From the NCBI GenBank assembly GCA_934754735.1, contig CAKVJE010000025.1:1-19242 (forward strand): a stretch of DNA of 19,242 nt, in the 5' to 3' direction. The notes under the pieces are model-generated. The model was not told the DNA's origin. It worked only from the letters and a program-made list of their open reading frames with translations, and searched no databases. The position numbers were made by a program, and so were the translations under genes. This document shows positions 1-6,819 of the stretch, one piece after another (within the stretch, counting starts at the first letter, position 1; each line of letters starts with the position of its first letter). The DNA is from an uncultured Candidatus Melainabacteria bacterium (lineage in GTDB: Bacteria > Cyanobacteriota > Vampirovibrionia > Gastranaerophilales > Gastranaerophilaceae).

Positions 1-632
1 GGGTGTGCTATAACCGGAATTCCACCTGAATCATAGATTACTTCAACAGCCTCAAAAGGAGAAACTGTTTTTCTCTCAACATAAACCGGTGAATCTCTAT
101 GAATATACTTACTGTAAGCTTCCATTACATTGCTTGTACCACCTGCATTCGTAATAGCCTTAGCAATATGCGGACGCCCGATACTACCGCCTTCAGCAAC
201 CATGTTTTTAACATCTTCAAAAGCAATCTTTATGCCTTCTTTTTTCTTCAAAAGACTTAAAATTTCTTTGGTTTGCTTAATTCTAGCATGTTGTTGTGCT
301 TTTAGTAAACTTTTAAAATCACTCTTGTTTACATCAGGGAAGTAGCCCAAAATGTGAACTTCATAACCTTTGTGAAGTGTATTTACTTCAATTCCGGGAA
401 TAATTTTAAAATCAACTTCTTTTGTTTTTAAATATTCCTTCGCAACATTATAAGACAAAACATTGTCATGATCGGTTAAAGCAATTACTTGCAAACCAGC
501 ATCTAACGCTAAATCAACAATCTTTTCCGGAGAAAAGACGCCGTCAGAATAATAGGTGTGAATATGGTAATCACCTTTTAAACACCCGCCTCCTTTATCA
601 ACCGTCTGTTCCAACGTTGACCTCACTTTCAT
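1..632 (-). CDS. PHP-domain phosphoesterase (3'-truncated by window edge)
   Basis: A metal-dependent phosphoesterase of the PHP superfamily, closest in appearance to the TrpH/YciV group (RNase AM or nucleoside-bisphosphate phosphatase type). I translated it by hand. The N-terminal metal motif is GDYHIHTYYSDG, followed by VIALTDHDN, IIPGIEVNT, SIGRPHIAKAI and, at the window edge, GGIPVIAHP, all in the family order. About 210 of perhaps 275 residues are present. The start is uncertain. An ATG at 632 lacks a Shine-Dalgarno. A TTG at 614 has GAGG about 6 nt upstream and gives a 17-nt overlap with ymdB. Both put the first metal motif later than usual. An AAAGGAGG lies further downstream with no in-frame start behind it. 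Overlap with ymdB implies co-transcription. The fold call is firm; the substrate is inferred from the family only. Confidence 0.85.
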   Translation of the reverse strand, partial: MKVRSTLEQTVDKGGGCLKGDYHIHTYYSDGVFSPEKIVDLALDAGLQVIALTDHDNVLSYNVAKEYLKTKEVDFKIIPGIEVNTLHKGYEVHILGYFPDVNKSDFKSLLKAQQHARIKQTKEILSLLKKKEGIKIAFEDVKNMVAEGGSIGRPHIAKAITNAGGTSNVMEAYSKYIHRDSPVYVERKTVSPFEAVEVIYDSGGIPVIAH

Positions 633-1446
633 TTTTACTATTATCTACTATTAAATTAATTCTTTTAATTTGTGTTGCACTTGTTCTATCAAAAAGAACC
701 TCAACACCGTTTATTTGAGCAATCGAAGCTTCTGCTATCTCATAGCGTTCAGGAAGCGAGGTTGATAAACGCTTAAGGGAAGTTGCAAATTCCATACCGA
801 TTACGCTGTCTTCAGTACCACAAAAACCTGCGTCTGTAATATATGCCATTCCATCATATATTTTTTCATCAGCTGTTTGTACGTGTGTATGTGTGCCAAA
901 AAATCCTTTAATCAATGCGTTTTCTTCATTATTAAATTCTTTTGCTAAATATTTTGAAAAACAAATTTTTTCTGCTGTAGCTTCTGCATGAAAATCAACA
1001 AAAATATGTTGTACGCCTTCCGCTTGAAGTTTTTTAATTTCATCAACTACAACTTGCCAAGGAGAATCCATCGGAGGCATAAAAACACGTCCTAATGCGT
1101 TTATTACAGCCAATTTTTCTCCGTTAACATCAAATACTCTTGCCCCAACTCCTTTTGTACCATCAGGATAATTTATCGGACGTAGCAAATTTTCTGCCGT
1201 CTCTATGTATTCAAAAATATCTTTTTTATCCCAAATATGATTGCCCGAAGTAAAACAATCAACACCCGCAGAATTCAAATCTTCGTAGTTCTTCTTTGTG
1301 AGTCCAAAGCCATGAGATGCATTTTCTATATTTGCGATTACAAAGTCAGGTTTTGTTTCAGAATTATTATCTCGAAAAGCAAGATAATTCTTTATCGCAA
1401 TTCTCCCCTGTCTGCCTGTTATGTCTCCGAAAAATAATAATCTCAT
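598..1446 (-). CDS. ymdB: YmdB-family metallophosphoesterase
   Basis: A dinuclear-metal phosphodiesterase of the YmdB family. Bacillus YmdB hydrolyses cAMP and affects biofilm and motility decisions, and its gene also follows rny there. Visible motifs in order: GDITGRQGR, NIENASHGFGLT, SGNHIWDKKDI, FVDFHAEATAEK, GTHTHVQTADEK and TDAGFCGTEDSVIGME, which together are diagnostic. The length (282 aa from this start) is slightly above the usual 260-265, the excess being a C-terminal tail. I chose the ATG at 1446 because MRLLFFGD is the usual family N-terminus. An in-frame ATG at 1461 would add five residues (MGCNT). Neither start has a good ribosome-binding site. It follows rny across a hairpin terminator and overlaps the downstream PHP gene. 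The true substrate in this organism is unknown. Confidence 0.93.
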   Translation of the reverse strand: MRLLFFGDITGRQGRIAIKNYLAFRDNNSETKPDFVIANIENASHGFGLTKKNYEDLNSAGVDCFTSGNHIWDKKDIFEYIETAENLLRPINYPDGTKGVGARVFDVNGEKLAVINALGRVFMPPMDSPWQVVVDEIKKLQAEGVQHIFVDFHAEATAEKICFSKYLAKEFNNEENALIKGFFGTHTHVQTADEKIYDGMAYITDAGFCGTEDSVIGMEFATSLKRLSTSLPERYEIAEASIAQINGVEVLFDRTSATQIKRINLIVDNSKNESEVNVGTDG

Positions 1447-1466
1447 TGTATTACAACCCATGTCTT

Positions 1467-1501
1467 TTATTTTATAAAACGGGGAAATAAAATTCCCCGT
1501 T
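1467..1501 (-). terminator. Intrinsic terminator between rny and ymdB
   Basis: The arms at 1478-1486 and 1493-1501 form a perfect 9-bp stem (AACGGGGAA/TTCCCCGTT) with a 6-nt loop. On the minus strand it is followed by TTTTATAAAAT. It starts 5 nt after the rny stop, so ymdB must rely on read-through or on a promoter I do not see. Confidence 0.75.
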
Positions 1502-1506
1502 GTTAA

Positions 1507-3027
1507 CTATTTCGCAATTTCAGTTGTTCTGAATTCTCTTACAACTGTAACTTTAATTTGTCCCGGATAATCAAGTTCATCCTCAATTTTTTTCGCAATA
1601 TCTCTTGCAAGTTTTTGTGAAGCCAAATCATCAAACATTTCTGATTGAACAATTACACGAACTTCACGTCCTGCTTGAACTGCAAATGACTGCTTAATGC
1701 CTTCATAACCGTTTACAATTTCTTCAATCTTTTGTAGACGCTTGATATAAATTTCCAATGTATCACGTCTTGCCCCCGGACGACCTGCTGAAATTGCATC
1801 AGCAAGTTTTACTAAAACAGCTTCAACCGTATTTGCTGTAACATCATCATGGTGAGCTTCAATTGCGTGAATTACTTCCGGTTTTTCGCCATATCTTGTA
1901 GCTAATTCTACACCTAATTGAATATGCGTACCTTCTTGAGTTTGGTCAACTGCCTTACCAATATCGTGAAGCAAACCTGCACGCTTTGCGATATAAACAT
2001 TTGCGCCAAGTTCAGCCGCTAACATTCCTGCAATATGTCCAACTTCAAGTGAATGTTTAAGAACATTTTGACCGTAACTTGTTCTATAATATAGACGTCC
2101 TAAGTTTTTGATAAGTTCTTTGTTTAAGCCCATTATGCCCATATCAAGAGCTGCATTTTCACCTTCTTTTAAAATTTTCTTTTCAACTTCTTCTCTTGAT
2201 TTTTCAACAGTTTCTTCAATTCTAACAGGGTGAATACGACCGTCTTGAATAAGTTTTTCAAGAGCGATTTTTGCGATTTCACGCCTTACAGGGTCAAAAG
2301 CTGACAATACTACAGCTTCAGGAGTATCATCAATAATTAAATCAACACCTGTCAAAGTTTCTAAAGTTCTGATGTTACGACCTTCACGACCGATTATTCT
2401 GCCCTTCATTTCGTCATTTGGAAGTGAAACAACTGAAACAGTAGATTCCACAACTTGTTCCATCATGCATCTTTGCATTGTTGTTGTTAAAATTTCTTTT
2501 GATTTTTCTAAGGCATCTTCTCTAATCTTTGCTTCGTTTTCACGAATTAACTGCATTTGCTCTTGTGCCAAATCACTTTTCAATTGTTCCAAAAGCATTT
2601 TTTTAGCTTCTTCTGTTGACATACCGGCAATTCGTTCCAACTCAACAGTTTGTTTTTGAACAATTTCTGCTAAAAAATCTTCTTTTTCAATTAATTGGTC
2701 TTTTAATCTATCCAACTCTAATTCTTTATCAGAAACTTCTTGCATTCTATCTTCAAGTTGGTCTTCACGTTTAGAAAGTTTGTTTTCTATAGTTGCAAAC
2801 TCTCTTCTGCGTTCTCTTTCATCTGCGTTTAATTGTTCTCTTTCACTATGCAAAGCCTCTTTTGCCTTAATTAAAGCTTCTTTTTGCATAATAGCTTCTT
2901 TTTCTTGTAAATCTTTTTTAGATTGTTCAGTTTGCTGAACAAGATTTTTGTACTTAACTCTTTGCACCGCAATTATTGCAATCAGTATAACCAGTGCAAT
3001 TATTGCAACAGTCAATAATGCATTCAT
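1507..3027 (-). CDS. rny: Ribonuclease Y
   Basis: Membrane-anchored endoribonuclease that starts mRNA decay. The 506-aa protein has the full family layout: one N-terminal transmembrane helix (about residues 3-21), a long charged coiled coil (about 25-190), a KH RNA-binding domain with [12 protein letters not shown] at 209-220, and an HD hydrolase domain with LLHDIGK centred on H354-D355. Metal-ligand candidates HSLEVGH and AHHDD lie on either side of this. Length is typical (about 510-520). The ATG is preceded by AAAGGTG at suitable spacing. A leader of about 135 nt with a clear stem-loop precedes it. Downstream come a terminator and then ymdB, the same neighbour order as in Firmicutes. I see no defect. 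Confidence 0.97.
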   Translation of the reverse strand: MNALLTVAIIALVILIAIIAVQRVKYKNLVQQTEQSKKDLQEKEAIMQKEALIKAKEALHSEREQLNADERERRREFATIENKLSKREDQLEDRMQEVSDKELELDRLKDQLIEKEDFLAEIVQKQTVELERIAGMSTEEAKKMLLEQLKSDLAQEQMQLIRENEAKIREDALEKSKEILTTTMQRCMMEQVVESTVSVVSLPNDEMKGRIIGREGRNIRTLETLTGVDLIIDDTPEAVVLSAFDPVRREIAKIALEKLIQDGRIHPVRIEETVEKSREEVEKKILKEGENAALDMGIMGLNKELIKNLGRLYYRTSYGQNVLKHSLEVGHIAGMLAAELGANVYIAKRAGLLHDIGKAVDQTQEGTHIQLGVELATRYGEKPEVIHAIEAHHDDVTANTVEAVLVKLADAISAGRPGARRDTLEIYIKRLQKIEEIVNGYEGIKQSFAVQAGREVRVIVQSEMFDDLASQKLARDIAKKIEDELDYPGQIKVTVVREFRTTEIAK

Positions 3028-3060
3028 TTAGCACCTTTTCCTTTTCTATTTTTCTATATA

Positions 3061-3099
3061 TACACGTAGTCCGAGCACATGTATCCTACTCGGCAACTA
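3061..3099 (-). other. Structured element in the rny 5' leader
   Basis: On the minus strand a TAGT + CCGAG arm (3099-3089, with a 2-nt bulge) pairs with CTCGG + ACTA (3075-3067). An alternative stem, ATACATG with CGTGTAT, uses part of the same segment, so the two folds exclude each other. It lies about 40 nt upstream of the rny start. No known riboswitch class is recognised. RNase Y leaders can be autoregulatory targets in principle, but nothing here proves that. Confidence 0.4.
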
Positions 3100-3167
3100 T
3101 TAAATATTCTCAATAATCTTCTCTATCGCATATATTTTAAAAAATTTATTATACTACTACTGATTTT

Positions 3168-3196
3168 ATCATACCATATAAAGCGATATTTGTACA
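3168..3196 (-). promoter_or_regulatory. Probable rny promoter (extended -10)
   Basis: Read on the minus strand: TGTACA at 3196-3191, a 17-nt spacer ending in TGG, then TATGAT at 3173-3168. The TGn before the -10 compensates for a weak -35. It predicts a start near 3161 and a leader of roughly 135 nt. Confidence 0.5.
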
Positions 3197-3209
3197 TAAA
3201 CATTTTACA

Positions 3210-3246
3210 TTTCAAGGGCGCTACTTTTTAAGCAGCGCCCTTGAAA
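3210..3246 (-). terminator. Stem-loop after the small exported-protein gene
   Basis: A perfect 13-bp stem (3210-3222 with 3234-3246; core CAAGGGCGCT/AGCGCCCTTG) with an 11-nt loop starts 4 nt downstream of the stop codon. The minus-strand 3' side reads AAATGT rather than a T-run, so it is an atypical terminator and may act as an mRNA 3'-end stabiliser instead. Confidence 0.5.
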
Positions 3247-3249
3247 AAA

Positions 3250-3621
3250 TTAAAATCTTATTGGTATTCCAAAATCAATATACACATTAGGTCTATAGCT
3301 AACAGGCGGACAAGGCGGCGGATAATATCCTTCACACCAGCCTAGTCTACAATCATAGCCGTAAGGATAACCCCAATAGCTGCGCCTGGCTAACACCCCG
3401 CCGACTACGACGCTTCCCCTTCCATAATATGCTCTTGGAGGAGGAGGTGGTGCTCCCCAATCATATCTTCGCGGATTACCGTGTCCATGAAATCCCGAAC
3501 CGGCATGAACTATTTCTCCTCTACCCATAGGACCGCCTGCATGAGGAGGAGGTACTGCGTTTGCAGGAGTTGCTAATCCTAACAGCGCAATTAAACTCAA
3601 AACTGATAAAACTTTTTTCAT
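3250..3621 (-). CDS. Small Pro/Gly/Tyr-rich exported protein
   Basis: 123 aa with a textbook signal peptide: MKK, a hydrophobic core VLSVLSLIALLGLA, and an ANA cleavage site near residue 22. The mature part of about 100 residues is rich in Gly, Pro, Tyr and Arg, with PPPPP and a C-terminal region containing two cysteines (CRLGWCEGYY) and a third in PPPCPP. It ends in YIDFGIPIRF, a possible outer-membrane beta-strand-like terminus. AGAGGTG precedes the ATG at good spacing. It lies 108 nt downstream of the XRE regulator. That gap is AT-rich and holds only a weak 7-bp hairpin (3694-3700 with 3709-3715). I do not recognise a family and infer a periplasmic or surface location only. Confidence 0.8.
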   Translation of the reverse strand: MKKVLSVLSLIALLGLATPANAVPPPHAGGPMGRGEIVHAGSGFHGHGNPRRYDWGAPPPPPRAYYGRGSVVVGGVLARRSYWGYPYGYDCRLGWCEGYYPPPCPPVSYRPNVYIDFGIPIRF

Positions 3622-3729
3622 ACTAACACCTCTTTCTTTTGATGTGTAAAATGCTTTACCCCATTCTTATTGGTATAACGATTTGAATAAAAGTTTTGTT
3701 CAATTTTAAACAAAAGATTAAAAAGAAAT

Positions 3730-4056
3730 TTAAAATATATTTTTAAGAAAATTATAGGCTATCTTAATTTTATCATCGTCATTTTTTATTACATTTAATT
3801 TAGAAATAATGTATTCATACATTTCTTTGTTCGATTGAGCAGTTGAAAACTTAAATATTTCATATAATTCAACATCTAAAACTTTTGCAAGTTTCTCTAA
3901 AGTTCCAAGCGTCATGAAACCACGTCCGGTTTCTACGTAACTCAAAGAAGTTGTCGCAATATCAATCGCTTCTGCTAATTTCTCTTGACTTAAACCTCTT
4001 TGCAAACGCAAATATTTTATTCTATTTCCAAGTTTAATATTTATCTCAGATTTCAT
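3730..4056 (-). CDS. XRE-family transcriptional regulator
   Basis: A 108-aa cytoplasmic DNA-binding protein. Residues 8-65 form the lambda-repressor-like helix-turn-helix: RIKYLRLQRGLSQEKLAEAI, then TTSLSYVETGRGFMTLGTLEKLA and VLDVELYEIF. The remaining 43 residues are helical and charged and carry no ligand-binding domain. This is the C2/SinR-like single-domain build. There is no Shine-Dalgarno before the ATG, and the predicted transcription start lies only about 5 nt upstream, so the mRNA may be leaderless. A palindrome overlaps its -10. Simple regulators of this type often repress themselves. The divergent small RNA at 4166-4352 is a possible second target; that link is inferred. Confidence 0.92.
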   Translation of the reverse strand: MKSEINIKLGNRIKYLRLQRGLSQEKLAEAIDIATTSLSYVETGRGFMTLGTLEKLAKVLDVELYEIFKFSTAQSNKEMYEYIISKLNVIKNDDDKIKIAYNFLKNIF

Positions 4057-4057
4057 A

Positions 4058-4096
4058 ACTACTAAGTAGTATAATTTTTATTTTTAGCAAAAACAA
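4058..4096 (-). promoter_or_regulatory. XRE gene promoter with overlapping palindromic operator
   Basis: Read on the minus strand: TTGTTT at 4096-4091, a 17-nt spacer, then TATACT at 4073-4068. The perfect palindrome ACTACTAAGTAGT at 4058-4070 covers half the -10 and the predicted start. A related 8-bp palindrome, ACTATAGT, sits at 4115-4122 next to the divergent promoter. The arrangement suits autorepression, which is inferred. Confidence 0.5.
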
Positions 4097-4131
4097 ATAG
4101 ACTACATATATAACACTATAGTTTATATATA

Positions 4132-4160
4132 TTGACAGAATAGATTTAATCTAGTATGCT
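4132..4160 (+). promoter_or_regulatory. Near-consensus sigma-70 promoter of the small RNA
   Basis: TTGACA at 4132-4137 is a perfect -35. It is followed by a 17-nt spacer and TATGCT at 4155-4160. No open reading frame follows on the plus strand before the terminator, so the promoter appears to drive a non-coding RNA. The AT-rich block just upstream (4101-4131) holds ACTAC and ACTATAGT motifs shared with the XRE operator. Confidence 0.65.
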
Positions 4161-4165
4161 ATATG

Positions 4166-4352
4166 TGTTGTATGTTATTATAAATATAAAATTAACAACT
4201 TTTTTCAAAAGAAAAAATATATAGCATTTTCATATTTGCACAAAAGTATAACAAATCTTTGGTGTAACTAATACCTATTTCATCCAAAATAATAGGGTTA
4301 AGCTCTCTACACCAAAACGCTTGAAGATTATTTAATCCTCAAGCGCTTTTTC
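4166..4352 (+). ncRNA. Candidate free-standing small RNA, about 185 nt, novel or unrecognised
   Basis: The stretch lies between its own strong promoter and an intrinsic terminator and contains no credible ORF; the one early ATG meets TAA after two codons. Visible structure: a 5-bp stem GTTGT/ACAAC (4167-4171 with 4195-4199) followed by six T; a hairpin TTTTTTC/GAAAAAA (4200-4206 with 4211-4217); a perfect 9-bp stem TTTGGTGTA/TACACCAAA (4258-4266 with 4308-4316) enclosing CCTATT/AATAGG (4274-4279 with 4291-4296); then the terminator stem. The 5' half is very AT-rich and little structured. Length would suit 6S RNA, but the 5' and 3' ends do not pair with each other as 6S requires. It matches no tRNA, tmRNA, SRP RNA or riboswitch that I know. 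The function is unknown. Confidence 0.6.
4318..4352 (+). terminator. Intrinsic terminator of the small RNA
   Basis: The stem 4318-4329 with 4334-4345 has 11 pairs with one A-C mismatch and an ATTT loop. It is followed by CTTTTTCTCTT. On the minus strand the same stem is followed by TTTT, so it could act weakly both ways. Confidence 0.8.
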
Positions 4353-4356
4353 TCTT

Positions 4357-4392
4357 AAAAAAGAGGGGCTGGCTTAAATAAGCCAGCCCCTC
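4357..4392 (-). terminator. Intrinsic terminator of pepA
   Basis: A perfect 13-bp GC-rich stem (4363-4375 with 4380-4392, arms GAGGGGCTGGCTT/AAGCCAGCCCCTC) has a 4-nt loop and six T on the minus strand. It begins 5 nt after the pepA stop and faces the small-RNA terminator. Confidence 0.92.
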
Positions 4393-4397
4393 AAAAA

Positions 4398-5798
4398 CTA
4401 TTGTTCTAAAATATAATTCAACAAAGTTCTAACACCGGCACCGGTTGCGCCTTTGATAAACTCTTGTTGAGGTTTTTCAAGATAAGCAACACCTGCAATA
4501 TCAATGTGAGCCCACTTAACATCTTTTACGAATTTTTGTAAGAACACACCTGCTGTTGAAGCACCGCCCCAGCGAGAACCCGTGTTTTTCATATCAGCAA
4601 TGTCACTCTTTAAGCTGTCAAAATATTCATCCCAAAGAGGAAGTTCCCAATATCTTTCTCCGCTTCTATCTGCTGTTGAGATAAGATTTTTAACCAAAGT
4701 TTCATCATTGCCCATAATACCTGCTGCGTTTGTACCCAATGCTACAACGCAAGCACCTGTAAGTGTTGCAAGGTCAATAACTTCATCAACTCCAAGTTCA
4801 CAAGCGTAACATAGAGCGTCTGCAAGAGTCAGTCTACCTTCTGCGTCAGTGTTATCAACTTCGATTGTCTTACCGTTTTTAGCAGTTAGAATATCACCAG
4901 GTTTGTAAGCACTACATCCCGGCATATTTTCGCATGCTGCAATAATTCCGTGAACTTCTACTTGTGGATGAAATTCTCTTATTATGCTCATAATGCCCAA
5001 AACGCAAGCAGCTGCAGACATATCATCTTTCATTGTAAGCATTGAGGATGCAGGTTTGATATCCAATCCGCCACTATCAAATGTGATACCTTTTCCGATA
5101 ATTGCAATGCGTTTTTTAGGGTTATCAACAGAGTATTTCATGTGAATGAATTTAGGTTCTTGAGCACTGCCTTTTGCAACGGCTAAAAATGCACCCATGC
5201 CCATTTTTTCGCACTCTTCTCTGTTGTAGATTTTTGTTTCCAAACCAAAATCACATGCGATATTTGCAAGTTCAGTTGGAGTTGCAAGTTGAGCAGGCTC
5301 ATTTGCTAGATTTCTTGCAAAACTCATAGCTGCTGCAATTTTTTCTGTTTTTCTTACAATGCCTTCATTAGCTTGAACGTAAATTTCTTTAACTTTGTTA
5401 TCTTTCTTTTCAGATTTATATTTATCGAAAGCATAATCAGCAATAAATGCGCCCATTGTGAATTGTTCTGAGTAATCGAATTCAATTCCTTCCAGAGAGA
5501 ATGCAACTTTTTTAGCTTCCATTTGCATGCATTTTTTTACAGCTTTGTAGATAGCTTCTCTTATTTTGTTAGGTGTAAAATCTTCTTTTTTACCTAAACC
5601 TAAAACAAGCACTTTTCTGTAAACTTCTTTACCGTAAGTCGGAAGAAGATATGTTTCGCCGAATTTACCCTTGAAGCCGTCTTGTTCAATAGCGTATTTG
5701 TTAGCAAGTTCACTAACTGTTTTTTCGCCTTCGAACATGTTTACAACAAGAATGTCGGCATCAATAGTTTTAACATCTTGAACAACTTTGATTTCCAT
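4398..5798 (-). CDS. pepA: Leucyl aminopeptidase (M17 family)
   Basis: A cytosolic dizinc aminopeptidase that releases N-terminal residues from peptides. The 466-aa protein has an N-terminal macro-like domain (about 1-150) and a C-terminal catalytic domain. Conserved metal and catalytic residues are in place: K236 and D241 in GKGITFDSGGLDIKP, D259 in MKDDMSAA, and D318, E320 and R322 in the signature NTDAEGRL. Some PepA proteins also bind DNA in Xer recombination; nothing here tests that. AAGGAGT lies before the ATG. It is monocistronic, with its own terminator, and divergent from rnpA. Length is slightly below E. coli PepA (about 500), as in many bacteria. Confidence 0.96.
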   Translation of the reverse strand: MEIKVVQDVKTIDADILVVNMFEGEKTVSELANKYAIEQDGFKGKFGETYLLPTYGKEVYRKVLVLGLGKKEDFTPNKIREAIYKAVKKCMQMEAKKVAFSLEGIEFDYSEQFTMGAFIADYAFDKYKSEKKDNKVKEIYVQANEGIVRKTEKIAAAMSFARNLANEPAQLATPTELANIACDFGLETKIYNREECEKMGMGAFLAVAKGSAQEPKFIHMKYSVDNPKKRIAIIGKGITFDSGGLDIKPASSMLTMKDDMSAAACVLGIMSIIREFHPQVEVHGIIAACENMPGCSAYKPGDILTAKNGKTIEVDNTDAEGRLTLADALCYACELGVDEVIDLATLTGACVVALGTNAAGIMGNDETLVKNLISTADRSGERYWELPLWDEYFDSLKSDIADMKNTGSRWGGASTAGVFLQKFVKDVKWAHIDIAGVAYLEKPQQEFIKGATGAGVRTLLNYILEQ

Positions 5799-5917
5799 AG
5801 TTCAAAACTCCTTTCTTATTTATCCCTATTTTAAGCAAGTTTCAAGAAAAATTAAATACGTTAATTAGATTATAATATTTTATTTACTTTACTTTGACTA
5901 AAGTGTATTATTTTATT

Positions 5918-6262
5918 ATGTTACCAAAAGAAAACAGATTAAAGAAAAAAAGTGCATTTAATGCTACGTACAAAACAGGCAAAATAATCCGTCTAGACGG
6001 CATTACTTTATTTTGTGGGAAGAAAAAAACCGCAGATTTTCCAACAAAAATAGGATTTGTGGTAAGCAAAAAAATTCACAAGCGAGCTGTAAAAAGAAAT
6101 CGTATAAAAAGATTAATGCGCGAAAGTATTAGGCTTCTGATAAAAGAAAATAAATTTTCAAGTGATTGCATGTCTTTAATATTTGTGGCCTCACAAAAAC
6201 AGCTTAATAAAAATTTTAAAGAAGTTGATAATTCAATAAAAAAACTGGTTTCAAAATTATGA
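5918..6262 (+). CDS. rnpA: Ribonuclease P protein component
   Basis: The basic protein subunit of RNase P, which binds the RNA enzyme for tRNA 5'-end maturation. From the ATG at 5918 it is 114 aa, the usual size, starting MLPKENRLKKKSAF as the family does. The RNR signature KRAVKRNRIKRLMRE is at about 55-69, preceded by KIGFVVSKK. An upstream in-frame TTG at 5894 would add eight hydrophobic residues and is unlikely. No clear Shine-Dalgarno is seen. A TATAAT at 5871-5876 may be its -10, but the -35 is poor. It overlaps the next gene by ATGA, so the two are translationally coupled. Unusually, rpmH is not upstream; pepA is, in the opposite direction. Confidence 0.95.
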   Translation: MLPKENRLKKKSAFNATYKTGKIIRLDGITLFCGKKKTADFPTKIGFVVSKKIHKRAVKRNRIKRLMRESIRLLIKENKFSSDCMSLIFVASQKQLNKNFKEVDNSIKKLVSKL

Positions 6263-6816
6263 TAGATGGAATTATTACACCTGCACTCCGTGATATTGAT
6301 TATTTAGCACCTGCAGCTCCTTATCCTGTAATACCTTCAGGTATCACAGTTCATCAGAGTACACTTTATAGGTATGCGATTCCTACAGATGAACAACCGA
6401 CATTAACAATTCTAGACTATATTCCTGACTACAACGGTAATTTTATTAAACCGGGGCATTACGAACTTGCACTTTCTGATGATAAAGAATTTTTATATCT
6501 CATTGAATCAAAAGATTTAGTTGCTGTTATTCCTATTTTCAAACTTGCTGAAAACGAAAAAGAACTAAGAAAGTATTATGAAAAAAACAAAGAATTATCT
6601 AAAGAAGATAAAGCTGAATTAAGACGCAAAAAACGTAAAGAAAAATTTCAATCCATAATTAATGCTAAATATGCAAAAACCGGTGCAACTCCACCTCAAG
6701 AATACGAACACATGGAAGCAAGTATAGAGTATGTTAAAGATGGCGGATATTATCTTATAATGTACGAAAAAGGATTTATACGCGCTTGGGGAGCAATTAA
6801 AGTCAAGCAAGATTAA
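6259..6816 (+). CDS. Unknown protein coupled to rnpA
   Basis: 185 aa, no signal peptide, no membrane segment. The N-terminal third is Pro/Tyr-rich (ITPALRDIDYLAPAAPYPVI). The middle (about 97-135) is a highly charged Lys/Glu helix ending in ELRRKKRKEKF. The C-terminal part (about 148-185) is aromatic beta-like sequence including GGYYLIMYEKGFIRAWG. Its start overlaps the rnpA stop (ATGA), so it is made with RNase P protein, and the basic stretch could bind RNA; that is speculation. I recognise no family. The end lies 3 nt from the convergent SDR gene, with no hairpin between them. It is a real gene by its coupling, length and codon use. Confidence 0.8.
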   Translation: MIDGIITPALRDIDYLAPAAPYPVIPSGITVHQSTLYRYAIPTDEQPTLTILDYIPDYNGNFIKPGHYELALSDDKEFLYLIESKDLVAVIPIFKLAENEKELRKYYEKNKELSKEDKAELRRKKRKEKFQSIINAKYAKTGATPPQEYEHMEASIEYVKDGGYYLIMYEKGFIRAWGAIKVKQD

Positions 6817-6819
6817 AAT

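Noticed and set aside
422-718. Plus-strand open frame over the PHP/ymdB junction
   Set aside because: Antisense to two well-supported genes, of low complexity and with no family resemblance.
4258-4316. A tRNA-like reading of the TTTGGTGTA/TACACCAAA stem
   Set aside because: Only about 55 nt between the arms, with no D arm, no T-loop GGTTCGA-type sequence and no plausible anticodon arm.
4166-4352. 6S RNA as the identity of the small RNA
   Set aside because: Length fits, but the 5' and 3' ends do not pair, and the 3' end is locked in its own terminator hairpin, whereas 6S needs a long closing stem and a central bubble.
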